In this document: in pieces, positions 30,275 to 32,838 of the stretch
Layout of the letters: each line of letters opens with the position of its first letter
Numbering within the stretch: the first letter of the stretch is position 1
Translations under genes and position numbers: made by a program
Notes under the pieces: model-generated
What the model was told of the DNA's origin: nothing
What the model saw: only the letters and a program-made list of their open reading frames with translations
The model's database searches: none
DNA from: Chloroflexota bacterium
GTDB taxonomy: Bacteria; Chloroflexota; Dehalococcoidia; SM23-28-2; RBG-16-64-32
DNA length: 32,838 bases
Direction: 5' to 3'
Assembly (NCBI GenBank): GCA_022564695.1
Contig: JADFKX010000004.1
Coordinates: forward strand, 1-32,838

Positions 30275-30342
30275 CTACCGATGGGAGCTACCGATTCAGG
30301 ATTCATTCTACACGGCGAAACCTGGCTCATGCACCCAACGTT
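30275..30342 (+). promoter_or_regulatory. Candidate ECF-type promoter and direct repeat upstream of htrA
   Basis: GAAACC (30317-30322) and CGTT (30339-30342) are 16 bases apart, the spacing and composition of ECF -35/-10 elements, pointing toward htrA. An eight-base direct repeat, CTACCGAT at 30275-30282 and 30288-30295 (13-base period), lies between it and the sigma gene and may bind a regulator. On the minus strand GGGAAC lies only about 20 bases before the sigma start, too close to be its promoter. Confidence 0.35.
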
Positions 30343-30375
30343 AATTACACTGGGGCAGGTGAAAAGGAGGTCTCT

Positions 30376-31464
30376 GTGTTTCGTCCTTTGCCAGTTAGTC
30401 TTTCGGCGTTCATTCTTTCGCTGGCGATAGTCACCGCCGCCTGCGGCGGTGGTTCGGGCGAGTCCAGCGCTACGGCGACGGCTACGATGGCTCCGCCTAC
30501 GCCGCAGGTGGACAATACGCCCGACGATAAGGAGCCGCTGTACGCGCCGGACGTGGTGGAGGAGCTGACGCCATCGGTTGTGCACATCCTCAGCGAGGCG
30601 GCCACCCTGGACGTATTCGGACAGGTCACGCCGACGCGGGGGGTGGGTACTGGTTTCATCATCGATGAGGAGGGACATATCGTAACCAACAACCACGTCA
30701 TCACGGTGGACGGTGGCCAGCCGGCCCAGCAGATCACCGTCACCCTAAGCGATGGTCGCCAATTCCAGGCGCGCATCGTCGGGCGGGATCCGCCAAGCGA
30801 CCTGGCGGTGCTCCAGATCGATGCCGATGGCCTGACGCCGGTGGAGCTCGGCAGCTCCGAAGCGCTCCAGGTGGGCGATGACGTACTGGCCATAGGTAAC
30901 GCCCTTGACCTCCCCGGCGGGCCGACGGTGACGAAGGGGGTGGTCAGCGCCAAGGGACGATTGATCCAGCAGGACGGCATAACGATCCCGGACGTGATCC
31001 AGACGGATGCGGCTATCAACCCCGGGAACTCCGGTGGGCCTCTGGTGAACAGGTTCGGCCAGGTTGTGGGAATCACCACCGCCGTGATCCGCGGTGATGC
31101 CGAGGGGATCGGCCTGGTGATCTCCATCGATAGCGCACGGCCCATAGTAGAGGAGCTGATCGAAGAGGGGCAGGTGAAGCGAGGCTTGCTGGGCGTGACC
31201 ATCACGGAGATTACGCCGTCTCTGGCCGAAAGCTTTGGCCTGGCGGTGGACCGCGGCATCGGTTTGCGGGACGTGTCTGATGGCGGCCCCGCCGATGAGG
31301 CCGGCCTCCAGCCCGGGGACATCATCGTTGAACTGGGGGGTGAGGAGATTAGCAACTCGGGTGACCTGTTCAACGTGCTGGCAGAGAACCGGGCCGGAGA
31401 CACGGTCACCGTGGAGTTCTATCGCGATGGCAGCCTGGAGAGGGCTGAGATCACGCTGGGCTAG
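30376..31464 (+). CDS. HtrA/DegP-type serine protease lipoprotein
   Basis: At 362 residues from GTG 30376, it has a lipoprotein signal (lipobox TAAC, C23), a Gly/Ser/Thr linker, a trypsin-like domain with triad H107 (TNNHVI), D142 (SDLAVLQID) and S219 (NPGNSGGPL), and one C-terminal PDZ domain (about 262-362, GGPADEAGLQPGDIIVELGG). It degrades or refolds damaged proteins outside the membrane. The frame is open to 30259, but AAGGAGG (30364-30370) five bases before GTG 30376 and the signal peptide fix the start there. The next gene starts 23 bases later, within an inverted repeat. Confidence 0.93.
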   Translation: MFRPLPVSLSAFILSLAIVTAACGGGSGESSATATATMAPPTPQVDNTPDDKEPLYAPDVVEELTPSVVHILSEAATLDVFGQVTPTRGVGTGFIIDEEGHIVTNNHVITVDGGQPAQQITVTLSDGRQFQARIVGRDPPSDLAVLQIDADGLTPVELGSSEALQVGDDVLAIGNALDLPGGPTVTKGVVSAKGRLIQQDGITIPDVIQTDAAINPGNSGGPLVNRFGQVVGITTAVIRGDAEGIGLVISIDSARPIVEELIEEGQVKRGLLGVTITEITPSLAESFGLAVDRGIGLRDVSDGGPADEAGLQPGDIIVELGGEEISNSGDLFNVLAENRAGDTVTVEFYRDGSLERAEITLG

Positions 31465-31495
31465 CGCATGATATAGTGGATTCCAGCATGCGCTA
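31462..31495 (+). repeat. Perfect 9-base inverted repeat spanning htrA stop and next start
   Basis: TAGCGCATG (31462-31470) and CATGCGCTA (31487-31495) are perfect inverted copies 16 bases apart. The left arm holds the htrA stop TAG, the right arm holds ATG 31488 of the next gene, and TGG/CCA inside could extend the hairpin. It could couple translation by hiding the second start until ribosomes open it, or be an operator. Confidence 0.6.
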
Positions 31496-32303
31496 CGTGG
31501 ATGCGCTGAAGAGGACCCTGGAGGTGAAGTCGCCGCCGCGGCGTATCGTTTCGCTGGTGCCAAGCCTGACGGAGGCGTTGTTCGCGTTCGGTCTGGACAA
31601 GGTGATCGTGGGCGTCACCACCTTCTGCGTGGAGCCGAAGGAGGCCGTCGCCACCAAGCCAAAGGTGGGCGGGACAAAGACCCTGAAAGTAGACCAGGTG
31701 CTGGCGCTCCAGCCGGATCTGGTGGTGGTCAGCGCCGAGGAGAACCGCAAGGAGGACATCCAGGCGCTGGTTCGCGAGGGGCTGAACGTGTTCGTGACGT
31801 TGCCCGAGACGGTGCCCGACGCCATCGACCTGATGGAGCAGCTGGCGGAGATGACGGGCGCCGGCGCCGCTAGCGGGCGCATCGTAAAGGCGGCGAGACG
31901 GGCGCTGGCCGAGGTACAGGCGAGAACCGACGGCCGAGAGCCTGTGCGTACGTTTTGTCCTATCTGGCGCAACCCCTGGATGACCATCGGTCCCCACACC
32001 TACATGCACGACTTCATCACGGTGTGCGGCGGCGTCAACGTGTTCGAATGGCGGCACGAGCGGTATCCGCGGGTAGAGCTGAGAGAGATGGCGGAGCGCG
32101 ACCCTGAGGTGGTATTGTTGCCGGACGAGCCGTACCGCTTCGGGGCCAAGCACGTGCCGGAGATCGCCGCCTTCCGGGACGTCCACGCGGTGCGCGAGCG
32201 TCGTATCTATTTATTGGAGGGTAAGCATCTGTCCTGGTACGGGCCGCGGATAGTGGAAAGCCTGCGTTATGTGTGCGGGCTGATCGAGAGGAACGGCGCT
32301 TGA
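31488..32303 (+). CDS. Cobalamin/siderophore-type solute-binding protein (BtuF-like) without signal peptide
   Basis: A 271-residue helical-backbone receptor of the BtuF/TroA-like type. Features are RIVSLVPSLTEALFAFGL, VGGTKTLKVDQVLALQPDLVV and LLPDEPYRFGAKHVPEI, ending GKHLSWYGPRI. Such proteins bind cobalamin or iron-chelate ligands for ABC importers. No signal peptide or lipobox is present and no importer genes are in the window, so it may be cytoplasmic or exported in another way; similar solitary copies are annotated as cobalamin-binding. ATG 31488 lies in an inverted repeat with GTGGA about seven bases upstream; GTG 31476 is a weaker alternative. Confidence 0.83.
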   Translation: MRYVDALKRTLEVKSPPRRIVSLVPSLTEALFAFGLDKVIVGVTTFCVEPKEAVATKPKVGGTKTLKVDQVLALQPDLVVVSAEENRKEDIQALVREGLNVFVTLPETVPDAIDLMEQLAEMTGAGAASGRIVKAARRALAEVQARTDGREPVRTFCPIWRNPWMTIGPHTYMHDFITVCGGVNVFEWRHERYPRVELREMAERDPEVVLLPDEPYRFGAKHVPEIAAFRDVHAVRERRIYLLEGKHLSWYGPRIVESLRYVCGLIERNGA

Positions 32304-32328
32304 GAGGCTTGCCGGTTGGGAGTATCCT
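32300..32328 (+). promoter_or_regulatory. Sigma-70-type promoter for htpX
   Basis: TTGAGA (32300-32305) and TATCCT (32323-32328) are 17 bases apart. The -35 overlaps the stop codon of the preceding gene. The predicted leader is about 38 bases and carries the htpX ribosome binding site. Confidence 0.4.
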
Positions 32329-32372
32329 ATAGATTGGAGCGTATGAGTTCTGCGCTCCGAGGTGAAAGATAG

Positions 32373-32838
32373 ATGAAAGCTATAAAGACGGTAGCTCTTC
32401 TCGCTCTACTATCGGCTATATTTCTGGTCGTTGGGTTTCTCCTGGCCGGGGTGACGGGGCTCATTGTAGCCATCGTCGGGGCCTTGGCTATGAACTTCTT
32501 CTCCTACTGGTCATCGGACAAGCTGGTGTTGAGGTTAACGGGCGCGCGGGAGGTGACGCCGGATCAGGAGCCGCACCTGCACCGCATCGTCGATGAGGTG
32601 TCGGCGATGGCGGGGATGCCCAAGCCGAAGGTCTACATAATGCAGAACGACGCGCCCAACGCCTTCGCTACCGGGCGCAACGCCACACACGCGGCTATAG
32701 CGGTCACCACCGGCATCATGCGCATCCTGGACGACCGCGAGCTGACGGCGGTGCTGGGTCACGAGCTGGCGCACATACGCAACCATGACATCCTGGTGAG
32801 CGCCATTGCGGTGACGATAGGGGCCGCGATCGGGTTCC
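32373..32838 (+). CDS. htpX: HtpX family membrane zinc protease (3' truncated by window end)
   Basis: The first 155 residues are seen; the gene runs off the window, and the family length is about 280-300. Two N-terminal membrane helices (about 6-25 and 28-46) precede the protease part, with SSDKLVLRLTGAREV, MPKPKVYIMQNDAPNAFATG, and the zinc motif GHELAHIRNHD (H130, E131, H134). HtpX cleaves damaged membrane proteins and works beside FtsH in the stress response. ATG 32373 follows GAGGTGA by seven bases. It lies two genes from htrA, consistent with an envelope-quality-control neighbourhood, but it has its own promoter. Confidence 0.93.
   Translation, partial: MKAIKTVALLALLSAIFLVVGFLLAGVTGLIVAIVGALAMNFFSYWSSDKLVLRLTGAREVTPDQEPHLHRIVDEVSAMAGMPKPKVYIMQNDAPNAFATGRNATHAAIAVTTGIMRILDDRELTAVLGHELAHIRNHDILVSAIAVTIGAAIGF

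Overview
The window comes from a GC-rich bacterial chromosome, most likely a member of the Chloroflexota; this lineage call is inference. It rests on many lipoproteins with a Gly/Asp-rich stretch after the lipobox, a class F-like sortase, a caa3-type oxidase cluster with CtaG but no cytochrome c gene, cupredoxins that could serve as soluble electron carriers, a GreA with an integrase-like N-terminal extension, and frequent GTG/TTG starts. No tRNA, rRNA, CRISPR array, transposase or phage gene was seen, and the genes look like ordinary chromosomal content.

Layout. 1-4700: the 3' end of a Pro/Thr-repeat protein, a sortase, an ECF sigma factor with a membrane-anchored partner, a GreA-like elongation factor with an extra N-terminal domain, and citrate synthase. 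4700-7400: a DUF3179 lipoprotein behind a leader that can fold in two mutually exclusive ways, an unrecognised protein with a possible nuclease-like core, and a blue-copper lipoprotein. 7400-14280: an aerobic terminal oxidase cluster on the plus strand (ctaA, ctaB, ctaC, ctaD, ctaE, ctaF, ctaG). 14278-18190, minus strand: an ABC-2 exporter pair, a thioredoxin-fold lipoprotein and an unusual fusion of an ABM-like domain, three membrane helices and a cupredoxin. 18339-24274: nadE with a HAD hydrolase, a small membrane protein, and the TldD/TldE protease pair. 24279-28850: a GltD-like flavoprotein and a compact zinc-uptake operon (zur-znuA-znuC-znuB) with two operator copies over its promoter. 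28876-32838: a SigK/RskA-like sigma and anti-sigma pair divergent from an HtrA-type protease, a cobalamin-binding-type solute protein, and the start of htpX.

How the genes may work together. Heme A synthesis (ctaA, ctaB), oxidase subunits and the copper assembly factor CtaG form one module. Two related cupredoxins flank it, and both keep a full copper-ligand set. With no cytochrome c gene or cytochrome domain in subunit II, they are reasonable candidates for the electron donor or for copper handling. The ECF pair, HtrA and HtpX at the right end suggest an envelope-stress region. The most unusual items are the ABM-membrane-cupredoxin fusion with its exporter and thioredoxin-lipoprotein neighbours, the GreA fusion, and the possible RNA switch before the DUF3179 gene. 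All structures and promoters were found by eye and have not been computed.
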